DNA of 23,836 bases from an uncultured Christensenella sp. (GTDB lineage: Bacteria > Bacillota > Clostridia > Christensenellales > UBA3700). The stretch's first letter is position 1; each line of letters starts with the position of its first letter. Positions 1 to 7,935 of this stretch are shown piece by piece. The notes beneath the pieces were generated by a model that did not search any database, was not told where the DNA came from, and saw only the letters and a program-made list of their open reading frames with translations. Position numbers and translations under genes: made by a program. Location of the stretch: the NCBI GenBank assembly GCA_910577795.1, contig CAJTNW010000010.1:25758-49593 (forward strand), written 5' to 3'.

Positions 1-136
1 CCCCCCCGCTTTACACACTTTTTACATTTGTGTATAAACAAATTTCATTTGTAAATTTTATTTGACCTTATTTATACAATACCCTATCCTAAACTTTTCA
101 TTATGTAAAGCAATTAGACATATTTTGTCTAGCAAA

Positions 137-172
137 TTTTGGCAAAATTTAGGTGTTTTTTGGCAAAATTTA
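137..172. repeat. 15-bp direct repeat pair, 21-bp period
   Basis: TTTTGGCAAAATTTA occurs at 137-151 and again at 158-172. Each copy contains the small palindrome TTTTGGCAAAA (one off-centre base). The second copy runs directly into the DnaA-box sequence TTATCCACA at 170-178. The meaning is unknown; two copies is too few to call an iteron array. Confidence 0.6.
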
Positions 173-263
173 TCCACATTTTTTAGTAATTTTTTAAAAG
201 TTAGATAACTAAATTGATAAATTATTTTTATTGGTAAAATTTGAAATATAAGCAAAATTAAGC

Positions 264-295
264 AAAAAAAGAGTTGTACTTTGCACGTACAACTC
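264..295 (-). terminator. Rho-independent terminator
   Basis: A perfect 9-bp stem GAGTTGTAC / GTACAACTC (271-279 and 287-295) has a 7-nt loop and is followed on the minus strand by a run of seven U (264-270). It probably ends the transcript of the 232-aa gene, although it lies about 190 nt beyond that stop codon. Confidence 0.75.
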
Positions 296-488
296 ATAAT
301 CTAAGTATCTATTAAGTTATTTAGTTTTAATTATAATGTTATATATTTTGCTTTTATTTATATTATAATAATCTAATTTTCTAGTAATTTTTTCGCTATT
401 TTACACTTTTTTATAAATATGTGTATATTTTAAATATAAAAAATAAATAGTTTTATATAGTATTTTTAGTATATTTTATTAATAATTT

Positions 489-1187
489 TTATAATATTTT
501 AACTTTTACTAAATTGGATAAACAGTCCAGTAACGACTGCTTAATTTGATTTTTTTCTACTATTAGTTCCGATGCACTCTCTGCGATTATAGTGGTAATT
601 AAATTAAAATCTTCATTATCGTGCAACTTGATATGCTCTACCATAAGTCCATCTGTTACATTTGCAAGCAAAATATCCGGGTATTGTGCTAAAAACAAAC
701 TTTTGTTGCTGTTTCTGTTTGTCATCATAAAATTGGTTACATTGTAAATATCCTCGTCAGAATCACCAAAAAGCAACACCTCACCTATACTTTTCAACTC
801 TTCCCAGTCGTCTTTCATTCCGTCCATTTTAAAATTAAATGTACCTTCTACAGAAATTACATTTTCATTTTTAATAACAGACAAAACTTGGTCAGTCTCA
901 CCTTCAATATCAAAATACAAAAGTGCAGATAGACAAGCAATACTAGAATAGTTAAATTCTACCTCTTCAAAGGCAGCCATAATTACAGGATATTTATGTG
1001 ACAATACTATTGCTTTTGCAAGATAAGTATAAAAACTATCCAAAGAGTTGGAGTCTAAATCAACTAGCAAAGTAATAAATGCAGTAGATAGTCTTGTTTT
1101 AAATTTAATGCCACTTGCCGCAAAATTATCCACTAAATAATCATAGGCAATTAAATTCTTTTTTTCTATAATCACTTTTTTATTCAT
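489..1187 (-). CDS. Hypothetical protein, possibly a divergent YtxC-like sporulation protein
   Basis: A 232-residue protein, without signal peptide or membrane segment, so probably cytoplasmic. The start ATG follows a GAGG ribosome site (CGAGGTTGTT before ATG). I do not recognise a certain family. The layout of the C-terminal half (a short FNFKMDG strand, a helical stretch with WEEL, later beta-strand pairs ending in LITTIIAESASELIV and a last helix) gives an impression of the putative sporulation protein YtxC. The usual YtxC is somewhat longer (near 290 residues) and the match is only by eye. It stands alone: the alpha-galactosidase is divergent and nothing follows it downstream. The open frame, codon use and ribosome site support it as a real gene; the function is unsure. 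Confidence 0.75.
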   Translation of the reverse strand: MNKKVIIEKKNLIAYDYLVDNFAASGIKFKTRLSTAFITLLVDLDSNSLDSFYTYLAKAIVLSHKYPVIMAAFEEVEFNYSSIACLSALLYFDIEGETDQVLSVIKNENVISVEGTFNFKMDGMKDDWEELKSIGEVLLFGDSDEDIYNVTNFMMTNRNSNKSLFLAQYPDILLANVTDGLMVEHIKLHDNEDFNLITTIIAESASELIVEKNQIKQSLLDCLSNLVKVKIL

Positions 1188-1259
1188 AACAACCTCGCTT
1201 ATAGTTTATGCTAAATGGCAAGCAATAAATTACTTTTATTACAAAAAAGATTCCACATA

Positions 1260-1288
1260 TTGACATTTTTATTTAATTGAGATATAAT
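1260..1288 (+). promoter_or_regulatory. Consensus sigma-A promoter for the alpha-galactosidase
   Basis: TTGACA (1260-1265), 17-nt spacer, TATAAT (1283-1288): both boxes match the consensus exactly. Transcription should start near 1295, leaving a leader of about 125 nt before the ATG at 1420. A promoter this strong on a sugar gene suggests control by a repressor or by the leader. Confidence 0.85.
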
Positions 1289-1321
1289 AAATAAAATAAG
1301 TTGTAAAATTGTAAAATATAC

Positions 1322-1366
1322 TATTGTTTTTAAATGCCCAAATTTAATTATTTGCTAAAAACAATA
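1322..1366 (+). promoter_or_regulatory. Long inverted repeat in the alpha-galactosidase leader
   Basis: TATTGTTTTTA (1322-1332) and TAAAAACAATA (1356-1366) form a perfect 11-bp inverted repeat around 23 nt. It lies in the predicted 5' leader, downstream of the promoter and 54 nt before the ATG. It may be a DNA operator or an RNA hairpin. No U tract follows it, so it is not a plain terminator. Confidence 0.55.
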
Positions 1367-1419
1367 CAAAAATCGGTACTAATTTCAAATTATTATAAAA
1401 AATATTGAAGGAGCATATT

Positions 1420-3090
1420 ATGCTAAATGGTTACAAATTCAAAATAAGTTATCTTAACGAAGACAAACTATATGCAAGTAGCAACCCAAAAACTGGTCAT
1501 TATGTTATTGATATTAACAATGCTGATAATAGTGTTGCTTTTACTTTGCATAACACTGTAAAAATGGAACATATTAAATTCACCCTAGAATTTGACTATG
1601 ACTTTTATGACGATGCAAAATTCTTTGCTAATGGATACCAGTCTTGGTCATTATCAAGAGAATACTCTAAAACAGACATTCAAAAAGGTTTAAATTTTTT
1701 ATCTAAAAATATAGAGTATTTTACTAAAGCAAGCAGAAGCGGTGACTACAACTTTGCTTTATACAACAACAAAGTTGGTTTTTTCCATAGTTTTTCTTAC
1801 GGATATATACGAAATGAAGATACTATTGATTTGTTTGGTTCTTTGTGTGAAAGGACAGGTTACACTATCATTTATGCGGATATGGTAAACAATAAAATTA
1901 TTATAGAAAAAGACTTGGAAGGTCTTACCCTAAAAGCAGGCAAAACTTATGAAGTTATGAACATCTTTTATTGTAAGGAAAAATATAACACTGCTTTTGA
2001 CAATTACTTTAAGGCTTTAAATATGCCATCACCTCGTATTAAACAAAAAGTTGGATACACAAGTTGGTATAATTATTACAGCAAAATAAACGAAAATATC
2101 ATTGACCGCGATTTGGAAAGTTTGGCAAAAAGTCCAGTTAAAATGGATATTTTTCAAGTGGACGATGGCTATCAAACTGCAGTTGGTGACTGGCTATCAG
2201 TAGACCCTGTTAAATTCCCTCAAGGCATGGCAAAAGTTGCAGAGGCAATACATAATAAGGATATGCTTGCTGGTATTTGGCTTGCACCATTCAATGCTCA
2301 ACGTTCATCTAAAATTGCGCATGAGCATAAAGACTGGCTAATAAATGACGAAAAAGGCTACCACATTATGGCTGGTATGAACTGGGGTGGTTATTATACA
2401 CTAGATTTTTATAATCCAGAAGTTCGCGAATATATCAAAAAAGTATTTAATATTGTATTAAACGAATGGAAATATGATATGGTTAAACTTGACTTTTTAT
2501 TCTCAGTTGCAGTAGTACCTTATGGCAACAGAACAAGAGGTCAAATAATGTGTGATGCTGTTGACTTTTTGCGTGAATGTTGCGGACTAAAACTTATGCT
2601 TGGTTGTGGTGTGCCACTATTCCCTGCTTTTGGTAAATTTGATTTTTGCCGAATTGGTGCAGACCAAGCCTTAACTTGGGAAAAGAATAATTACTTTACT
2701 ACATACAATAACGAAATAGTATCTACACCAAACGCAGTTACTAACTCTATTTTTAGAAGACACCTTGACGGCAGAGCATTTTGCAATGACCCAGATGTAT
2801 TTTTATTAAGAGATAGCAATATTAAAACAACTTTTGAACAAAGAAAATTGCTTGCAAAACTAAACAAAATATTTGGTAATTTATTGTTTATGAGTGATAA
2901 CATTGGTGATTACAATGAGGAACAATTAAAAGTATTTAAAGATACTCTTGACGGTGCTAAAAAACAAGTTATTAGTGCAGAATACAAAACTGCAGACCTT
3001 ATTGAAATTAAGTATTTGGAAAACGAAACAGAACACCAATTGACATTTAATATAAATACTGGTGCAATTGCTGATGGTAGCATTGACTAA
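1420..3090 (+). CDS. Alpha-galactosidase, glycoside hydrolase family 36
   Basis: Hydrolyses terminal alpha-galactosides (melibiose, raffinose-type sugars), releasing galactose. The protein is 556 residues, with no signal peptide, so it should be cytoplasmic and need imported sugar. Residues about 1-200 form the N-terminal beta domain (NGYQSWSLS at 71-79), followed by the TIM barrel. FQVDDGYQ (245-252), the nucleophile motif KLD (356-358, nucleophile D358) and RIGAD (411-415, proposed acid/base D415) are the GH36 signature residues. It is shorter than the usual bacterial enzymes of about 700 residues or more. I chose the ATG at 1420 because GAAGGAG lies 6 nt before it; a TTG at 1405 would put the ribosome site inside the gene. 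No sugar transporter is next to it; the neighbour is an XRE regulator. Confidence 0.9.
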   Translation: MLNGYKFKISYLNEDKLYASSNPKTGHYVIDINNADNSVAFTLHNTVKMEHIKFTLEFDYDFYDDAKFFANGYQSWSLSREYSKTDIQKGLNFLSKNIEYFTKASRSGDYNFALYNNKVGFFHSFSYGYIRNEDTIDLFGSLCERTGYTIIYADMVNNKIIIEKDLEGLTLKAGKTYEVMNIFYCKEKYNTAFDNYFKALNMPSPRIKQKVGYTSWYNYYSKINENIIDRDLESLAKSPVKMDIFQVDDGYQTAVGDWLSVDPVKFPQGMAKVAEAIHNKDMLAGIWLAPFNAQRSSKIAHEHKDWLINDEKGYHIMAGMNWGGYYTLDFYNPEVREYIKKVFNIVLNEWKYDMVKLDFLFSVAVVPYGNRTRGQIMCDAVDFLRECCGLKLMLGCGVPLFPAFGKFDFCRIGADQALTWEKNNYFTTYNNEIVSTPNAVTNSIFRRHLDGRAFCNDPDVFLLRDSNIKTTFEQRKLLAKLNKIFGNLLFMSDNIGDYNEEQLKVFKDTLDGAKKQVISAEYKTADLIEIKYLENETEHQLTFNINTGAIADGSID

Positions 3091-3126
3091 AATTTAATAA
3101 AATCATTAAATTCCCATCAAAAATCG

Positions 3127-3140
3127 TACTTAAATTAGTA
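3127..3140. promoter_or_regulatory. Near-palindrome upstream of the XRE gene
   Basis: TACTTAAATTAGTA lies 25 nt before the XRE start codon and is nearly palindromic. Its reverse complement begins TACTAATTT, which is also found just upstream of the alpha-galactosidase (1377-1385). An inverted repeat AATTTAAT / ATTAAATT (3091-3112) lies a little upstream. These may be operators of the regulator; AT-rich DNA gives such patterns by chance, so this is weak. Confidence 0.3.
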
Positions 3141-3165
3141 TTATTAAATATAAATGGAGTAAAGT

Positions 3166-3387
3166 ATGATAACTCTTGAGTTAATTCAAAAAAGATTAAT
3201 TGAAGCAATTAAGCAAAGTGGTATAAGTCAAAAAGAAATTGCAGAAAATTTAAATGTTACTATATCAGCAGTTTCGCATATATTTAATGGCGACAACTTA
3301 CCTGCTCTTGATACTTTTGCAAAACTATGCAAGATATTAGATGTTGATACAAACTATATACTTTGTCAAGATGATGAATATAATTAA
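3166..3387 (+). CDS. XRE-family helix-turn-helix regulator
   Basis: A 73-residue protein that is essentially one Cro/C1-type helix-turn-helix domain. Residues about 17-40 (SGISQKEIAENLNVTISAVS) form the two DNA-reading helices, followed by IFNGDNLPALDTFAKLCKILDV, the typical end of an HTH_3 domain. There is no effector or protease domain, so the signal it answers to is unknown. TGGAG lies 6 nt before the ATG. It follows the alpha-galactosidase by 75 nt on the same strand, so it could be read from the same promoter and act on it. A two-way terminator follows. Confidence 0.85.
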   Translation: MITLELIQKRLIEAIKQSGISQKEIAENLNVTISAVSHIFNGDNLPALDTFAKLCKILDVDTNYILCQDDEYN

Positions 3388-3449
3388 TTTATCATTCAAT
3401 TACATTTTATATTATTATATTAATACTTTATAAAACTTAAATAAAAAAT

Positions 3450-3479
3450 AAAAAACGGCAATTTACATTGCCGTTTTTT
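3450..3479. terminator. Two-way rho-independent terminator
   Basis: CGGCAAT / ATTGCCG (3456-3462 and 3467-3473) with a TTAC loop is flanked by a run of A on the left and a run of T on the right, so it has a U tract in both directions. It lies between the convergent XRE gene and the 77-aa gene and can end both transcripts. Confidence 0.9.
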
Positions 3480-3504
3480 GGTTTGCTAAATTATTTATTA
3501 TTTC

Positions 3505-3738
3505 TTACTTTTTAGCAGTTGCTTTTTTTGCTGTAGTTTTAGTTGCTGTTTTTGTAGTAGTAGTTTTTGCTGGAGCATTTTTTGCGTAATATGCTCTTGC
3601 GCAAGGAAAATCTTTTTCCTTATCACATTTTTCGCAATAATCGTATGTACCACACATATCTGTACCATTCTCGCTGTCAGTCCATTTAATTATATCTAGT
3701 TCAGATTGCTTAGCCTCTAATTGCTTAATAGTTGCCAT
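3505..3738 (-). CDS. Small Cys-motif protein with Lys/Ala/Thr-rich tail
   Basis: A 77-residue protein of unknown function. Residues 1-25 are a helical segment (IKQLEAKQSELDIIKW). Residues 29-46 carry four cysteines spaced C-x5-C-x2-C-x7-C (C29, C35, C38, C46), which could bind zinc or an Fe-S cluster. The last 21 residues (about 57-77) consist almost only of Lys, Thr and Ala, like the tails of histone H1-like bacterial proteins, and would bind nucleic acid by charge. AGGTGAT lies ahead of the ATG and a good promoter sits at 3772-3800, so the gene is likely expressed as a single-gene unit. There is no signal peptide. The neighbour alaS is upstream on the same strand but has its own terminator. 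Confidence 0.8.
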   Translation of the reverse strand: MATIKQLEAKQSELDIIKWTDSENGTDMCGTYDYCEKCDKEKDFPCARAYYAKNAPAKTTTTKTATKTTAKKATAKK

Positions 3739-3771
3739 TTATATCACCTCGATTTATTAAATTATATATTA

Positions 3772-3800
3772 AGGATAGCACTATACTACACAAAAGTCAA
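3772..3800 (-). promoter_or_regulatory. Promoter of the 77-aa gene
   Basis: On the minus strand TTGACT (3795-3800), a 17-nt spacer, then TATCCT (3772-3777). The -35 box is near perfect and the -10 box fair. The leader would be short, about 25 nt. Confidence 0.6.
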
Positions 3801-3886
3801 ACATAATGTGGACAATAATAAAAATAACTATTAATTATCCATAATTATTTGTTAATCACTTTGTGTTATAAAACAACTAAATTAGG

Positions 3887-3920
3887 TAAAAAAAGACAAT
3901 TAACTACAACCTGTTAACTG
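3887..3920 (-). terminator. Terminator after alaS
   Basis: On the minus strand CAGTTAAC, an 8-nt loop and GTTAATTG (3913-3920 and 3897-3904) make an 8-bp stem with one G-U pair, followed by TCTTTTTTTA. It begins 15 nt after the alaS stop codon. Confidence 0.75.
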
Positions 3921-3935
3921 CCTTTTTGATAATTT

Positions 3936-5723
3936 TTATTTTGTTAAAGTAGCCTTTATTCTTCTAACACCTGCACTAGATGACTGCTCTTTTACAATTT
4001 TAAACTTGCCAAGGTCACCTGTATTTTTAGCATGAGGTCCACCACAAATTTCCTTAGAAACATTACCTATTGTATAAACTTTTACTTTTTCAGCATATTT
4101 GCTATCAAACACACCAATTGCACCTTGATTTTTTGCCTCTTCAACAGTCATTTCTTCGCAAACTATATCAATTTTGTTATCAATTACACTATTAACCATA
4201 TCTTCAACGGCTTGTTTTTCTTGCTCTGTCAAAGGTCTATCAAAGTTAAAGTCAAATCTTAATCTTTCTGCAGTAATGTTACTACCTTTTTGTTGGATAT
4301 TGCTATCGTTAAGTACTTTTTTAAGGCAAGCATTCATAATATGTGTTGCAGTATGCAAGTTTGTTGTTGCCTCGCCATTATCTGCTAAGCCACCTTTAAA
4401 TTTTTGTTCTGCACCTTTTTGAGATTTCAGTTGATGCTCACTAAAGGCTTTATGATATCCATCAACATCAACTTCAAAGCCTTTTTCACGGCAAATTTCA
4501 ATAGTCATTTCTAGTGGAAAACCAAAAGTATCATATAATCTGAAAGCAGTTTTGCCATTTAACACATTATTTTGCATAAATTTCATAACTTTTTCCATTT
4601 CTTTCAAACCATTTTCAATAGTTTTGCTAAATCTTTCAATTTCCTTTTCTAACTCACTAATAATTTTATCAGAATTTCTTCCAAGTTCATGATAAATATC
4701 CTTGTATTTTTCAATAAAGGCTTTAGATACCTTTAAAATACCATCTGCAGGCATATCAATTACTCTTGCAAATCTTACTGCTCTTCTTATTAATCTTCTT
4801 AATACATAGCCTTGGTCTACATTTGATGGTGTAATTCCTTTGTCATCACCCAAAATAAATGTTGCAGTACGTATATGGTCTGCTATAACACGCATGGCCT
4901 TTGTAGTCTCTTCATCTTGCAAATAGTTTTTGCCAGATAAACTTTCAATTAACTTAATAACATCGCTAAAAAAGTCTGTTTCGTAAACACTGCTAACCCC
5001 ATTTAACATACAAATAGTACGCTCTAAGCCCATACCAGTATCAACATTTTTTTGTTTTAATGGTTCAAACTTTCCGTCTATAGTTTTATTGTATTCCATA
5101 AACACATTGTTCCAAATTTCAACATACTTACCGCAGTCGCAAGCAGGGGAACATTTGTCAGAACATTTTGGTTTGCCTGTATCAATAAATATCTCTGTAT
5201 CACCACCGCAAGGTCCAGTTTGACCTGCTGGTCCCCACCAATTGTGTTTTTTAGGCAAATAGAAAATAGCATCATGGCTAATGCCTAAATCTGCCCAAAT
5301 ATTTGCAGAAACTTCGTCTCTTGGAGCATCACTATCACCTTCAAAAACAGTAACAGCAATTCTATCTACTGGAATTTCAAGCACCTTTGTTAAAAACTCA
5401 AAACTCCAACTAATACTTTCCTTTTTAAAATAGTCACCTAAAGACCAGTTACCCAACATTTCAAAAAATGTGCAGTGTGTGCTATCGCCAACCTCGTCAA
5501 TATCGCCTGTACGTACACATTTTTGCACATCGCAAAGTCTTGTGCCTTGAGGGTGCTTTTGACCTAATAAATAAGGTACAAGTGGGTGCATACCTGCAGT
5601 TGTAAACAAAACTGTAGGGTCATTTTCTGGTATTAATGAACTACTATCTATTATACTATGGTTTTTGTTTTTAAAAAATTGTAAATAAGCCTCACGAAGT
5701 TCGTAAGAAGTCATTTTTTTCAT
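3936..5723 (-). CDS. alaS: Alanyl-tRNA synthetase, short form
   Basis: Charges tRNA-Ala with alanine. The protein has 595 residues against about 870-880 for the usual enzyme. The catalytic core is complete: LFTTAGMHPLVPYLLG (39-54), FFEMLGNWSLGDYFK (86-100) and DTGMGLER (228-235). A Cys cluster (C187, C191, C195, C197) is inserted in the core. The editing (SAD) domain is present, with its zinc ligands H457 and H461 (HTATH) and C560 and H564 (CGGPH). The protein ends just after SSSAGVRRIKA, so the coiled coil and the C-terminal DHHA1 domain are absent. The frame closes cleanly with a terminator after it, so it reads as a natural short form and not a frameshift. AGGAGA lies 6 nt before the ATG. 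No T-box leader fits in the 76 nt upstream. It may be co-transcribed with glnN. Confidence 0.95.
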   Translation of the reverse strand: MKKMTSYELREAYLQFFKNKNHSIIDSSSLIPENDPTVLFTTAGMHPLVPYLLGQKHPQGTRLCDVQKCVRTGDIDEVGDSTHCTFFEMLGNWSLGDYFKKESISWSFEFLTKVLEIPVDRIAVTVFEGDSDAPRDEVSANIWADLGISHDAIFYLPKKHNWWGPAGQTGPCGGDTEIFIDTGKPKCSDKCSPACDCGKYVEIWNNVFMEYNKTIDGKFEPLKQKNVDTGMGLERTICMLNGVSSVYETDFFSDVIKLIESLSGKNYLQDEETTKAMRVIADHIRTATFILGDDKGITPSNVDQGYVLRRLIRRAVRFARVIDMPADGILKVSKAFIEKYKDIYHELGRNSDKIISELEKEIERFSKTIENGLKEMEKVMKFMQNNVLNGKTAFRLYDTFGFPLEMTIEICREKGFEVDVDGYHKAFSEHQLKSQKGAEQKFKGGLADNGEATTNLHTATHIMNACLKKVLNDSNIQQKGSNITAERLRFDFNFDRPLTEQEKQAVEDMVNSVIDNKIDIVCEEMTVEEAKNQGAIGVFDSKYAEKVKVYTIGNVSKEICGGPHAKNTGDLGKFKIVKEQSSSAGVRRIKATLTK

Positions 5724-5799
5724 ATTAATCTCCTTTTTATTGTCAAAAAGTAACTTTCAATTGTTTATCTTGTGTTTATTTTGCAATTACTTATAAGTA

Positions 5800-7926
5800 T
5801 TATTCATAAAAAAGCATATCTGCATAATTAGGATATGGAGCAAACTCTTTTGGCAATAGTTTTTCCGCCAAATCAACATTAACCCTAATTTTTTCCATAA
5901 TAGGTACTACTTGGTCACGTAAAATAATCGCTTTTTTCTTGCTTGTATTGCCTCTCATTGCTTGGCTATGAACTCTTTCAAGTTCTATCATATCACTATA
6001 AATATTATCAAGTAATGGTACAAATGTCTCTAGTAACTTTCTTTCCACAACACTTAGTTTGTTATCGCCACTAACTACATTTAAGTTTGCAATTGTGCTT
6101 GCAAGTTTAGATTTATACTCAATAATTGCTGGCATTATCTCGTGTTTTACCATCATAAGCATTGTACGTGCTTCAATATTAATAATCTTATTATAAATAT
6201 CAAGGTAAATCTCACGTCTTGACTGCAATTCCACTTCGCTCATAACTTTATGTTTGCCAAAAAGTTGTATGCTTTTATCTGAAGTCAAAGTTTCATAAGC
6301 ATCTACGCAATTTGTAATATTAATTAAACCACGTTTTTTTGCTTCCCTAAGCCATTCTTTTGAATAGTTGTTGCCATTAAATATTACGCGCTTATGCTCA
6401 GAATAAAGTGTTTTTATTATTTCAATAACTTTTTCGCTTCTGTCATTTTCGTTTATACTCTCAAGTTCATCTGCTATTCTTGCAAACATTTCCGCAACAA
6501 TTGTGTTAATTGTAGTGTTAGGATTAGATAAAGTTGCAGAAGAGCCAACCATACGGAACTCAAACTTATTACCAGTAAAGGCAAAAGGGCTTGTCCTATT
6601 ACGGTCACTTGTATCCTTTTTTAACTCTGCAAGGTAATTAACACCTGTATTAATCAATTGCTTTTGAGCAAGACCGCTGCTATTACCATTTACAAAATTG
6701 TCTATAACACTTTGCAAGTCTTCACCAATATACACAGATATAATAGATGGAGGTGCTTCATGTCCGCCTAATCTATGCTCGTTGCCTGCATTTGAGGCAC
6801 TTGTTCTAATCAAATCCGCATACTCGTCAACACCAGCAATAACAGCCATAATTGTAAGCAAAAACAACCTATTTTCACCAGGATTTTTACCCGGTTTTAA
6901 AAGATTTATGCCACTATCTGTCAAAACTGACCAGTTATTGTGTTTACCACTTCCGTTAACGTTTGCAAAAGGTTTTTCGTGCAACAAACAAACTAAATCA
7001 AACTTTTCCGCAACTCTTTTCATAGTATCCATAATGATTTGGTTTTGGTCTGTTGCTATGTTTGCAGTGCAAAATATAGGTGCTAACTCGTGCTGACAAG
7101 GCGCTGCCTCATTATGTTGAGTTTTTGCAGTAATGCCCAACTTCCAAAGTTCGTCATTAAGTTCCGCCATATAATTTGAAACCCTTGTTTTTATGCTTGC
7201 ATAATATTGGTCATTTTGCTCTTGTCCTTTTGGTGCGTTACTACCAAACAATGTCCTACCAGTAAACTTTAGGTCTGTACGTTTATCATAATGTTTTTTG
7301 TCAATTAAAAAGTACTCTTGCTCCCCACCAACATTTGCAACCACTTTATTAACATCTTTATAACCAAGCAAGTGCATAAGTCGTACACCCTCTCGGTTTA
7401 ATGCCTCCATACTTCTTAGCAAAGGAGTTTTTTTGTCAAGTGCCTCGCCATTATAACTACAAAATGCAGTAGGAATATAAAGTATTGCCCTGTTGTTTGC
7501 AATTTTTTTAATAAATGCAGGTGAAGAACAATCCCACACAGTATAACCTCTAGCCTCAAAAACCGCTCTTATACCGCCACTAGGAAAACTAGACGCATCT
7601 GCCTCACCCTTAGACAAATTTTTGCCAGTAAACTCTAAAATTGTTTTACCATGCTTATCTATACTAATAAAACTATCATGTTTTTCTGCAGTTGCACCTG
7701 TTAATGGCTGAAACCAATGTGTATAATGAGTTGCCCCATTATTCATTGCCCATTCCTTCATTGCCTCTGCAACGCGATTTGCTAAATCTAACCCTAAAGT
7801 TTTGCCAGAGTCTATTACTTCCCTTAACTCTTTATAAGTTCCTTCGCTCATGTACTCCTGCATAACTTCATCATTAAATACATATTCACCAAAATAATCT
7901 GTAATTCTTTTTGTATTGTTTTCCAT
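5800..7926 (-). CDS. glnN: Glutamine synthetase type III
   Basis: Makes glutamine from glutamate, ammonia and ATP; the type III enzyme is a large dodecamer known from Bacteroidota, cyanobacteria and many Clostridia. At 708 residues it has the normal GSIII length. Recognisable blocks are FPSGGIRAVFEARGY (114-128), VGGEQEYFLID (199-209), the active-site region QHNEAAPCQHELAPIF (270-285), NGSGKHNNWS (324-333) and RTSASNAGNEHRLGGHEAPP (374-393). The start ATG follows GAGGG and lies 9 nt after the stop of the LysR gene, so the two are translated as a unit. No PII protein or GlnR is nearby; control probably goes through the LysR protein. alaS follows 76 nt downstream with no clear terminator between. 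Confidence 0.95.
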   Translation of the reverse strand: MENNTKRITDYFGEYVFNDEVMQEYMSEGTYKELREVIDSGKTLGLDLANRVAEAMKEWAMNNGATHYTHWFQPLTGATAEKHDSFISIDKHGKTILEFTGKNLSKGEADASSFPSGGIRAVFEARGYTVWDCSSPAFIKKIANNRAILYIPTAFCSYNGEALDKKTPLLRSMEALNREGVRLMHLLGYKDVNKVVANVGGEQEYFLIDKKHYDKRTDLKFTGRTLFGSNAPKGQEQNDQYYASIKTRVSNYMAELNDELWKLGITAKTQHNEAAPCQHELAPIFCTANIATDQNQIIMDTMKRVAEKFDLVCLLHEKPFANVNGSGKHNNWSVLTDSGINLLKPGKNPGENRLFLLTIMAVIAGVDEYADLIRTSASNAGNEHRLGGHEAPPSIISVYIGEDLQSVIDNFVNGNSSGLAQKQLINTGVNYLAELKKDTSDRNRTSPFAFTGNKFEFRMVGSSATLSNPNTTINTIVAEMFARIADELESINENDRSEKVIEIIKTLYSEHKRVIFNGNNYSKEWLREAKKRGLINITNCVDAYETLTSDKSIQLFGKHKVMSEVELQSRREIYLDIYNKIINIEARTMLMMVKHEIMPAIIEYKSKLASTIANLNVVSGDNKLSVVERKLLETFVPLLDNIYSDMIELERVHSQAMRGNTSKKKAIILRDQVVPIMEKIRVNVDLAEKLLPKEFAPYPNYADMLFYE

Positions 7927-7935
7927 ATATCCCTC

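Larger units (their letters stand above)
1..488. other. AT-rich gene-free stretch
   Basis: I see no credible gene here. It holds a minus-strand terminator (264-295), a pair of 15-bp direct repeats (137-172), and two perfect DnaA-box sequences: TGTGTATAA at 29-37 (reverse complement of TTATACACA) and TTATCCACA at 170-178. A one-mismatch relative, TGTGTATAT, lies at 420-428. The part from about 300 to 488 is almost pure A/T and I see nothing in it. The window opens with seven C residues, which may be a contig edge. Whether this is an origin or plain AT-rich spacer cannot be decided from the sequence. Confidence 0.6.

Noticed and set aside
58..297. 79-codon open frame on the minus strand
   Set aside because: Its start codon overlaps the terminator stem at 271-295, it has no ribosome site, and the composition is that of random AT-rich DNA.
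1405..1419. TTG start adding five residues to the alpha-galactosidase
   Set aside because: The GAAGGAG ribosome site overlaps this TTG; the ATG at 1420 has correct spacing.
4032..4422. Open frames on the plus strand inside alaS, glnN, rng and the other minus-strand genes
   Set aside because: They are antisense to well-identified coding genes, lack ribosome sites and have no recognisable product.
5724..5799. T-box or other riboswitch before alaS
   Set aside because: The gap is only 76 nt, with no specifier hairpin, no antiterminator motif and no terminator.
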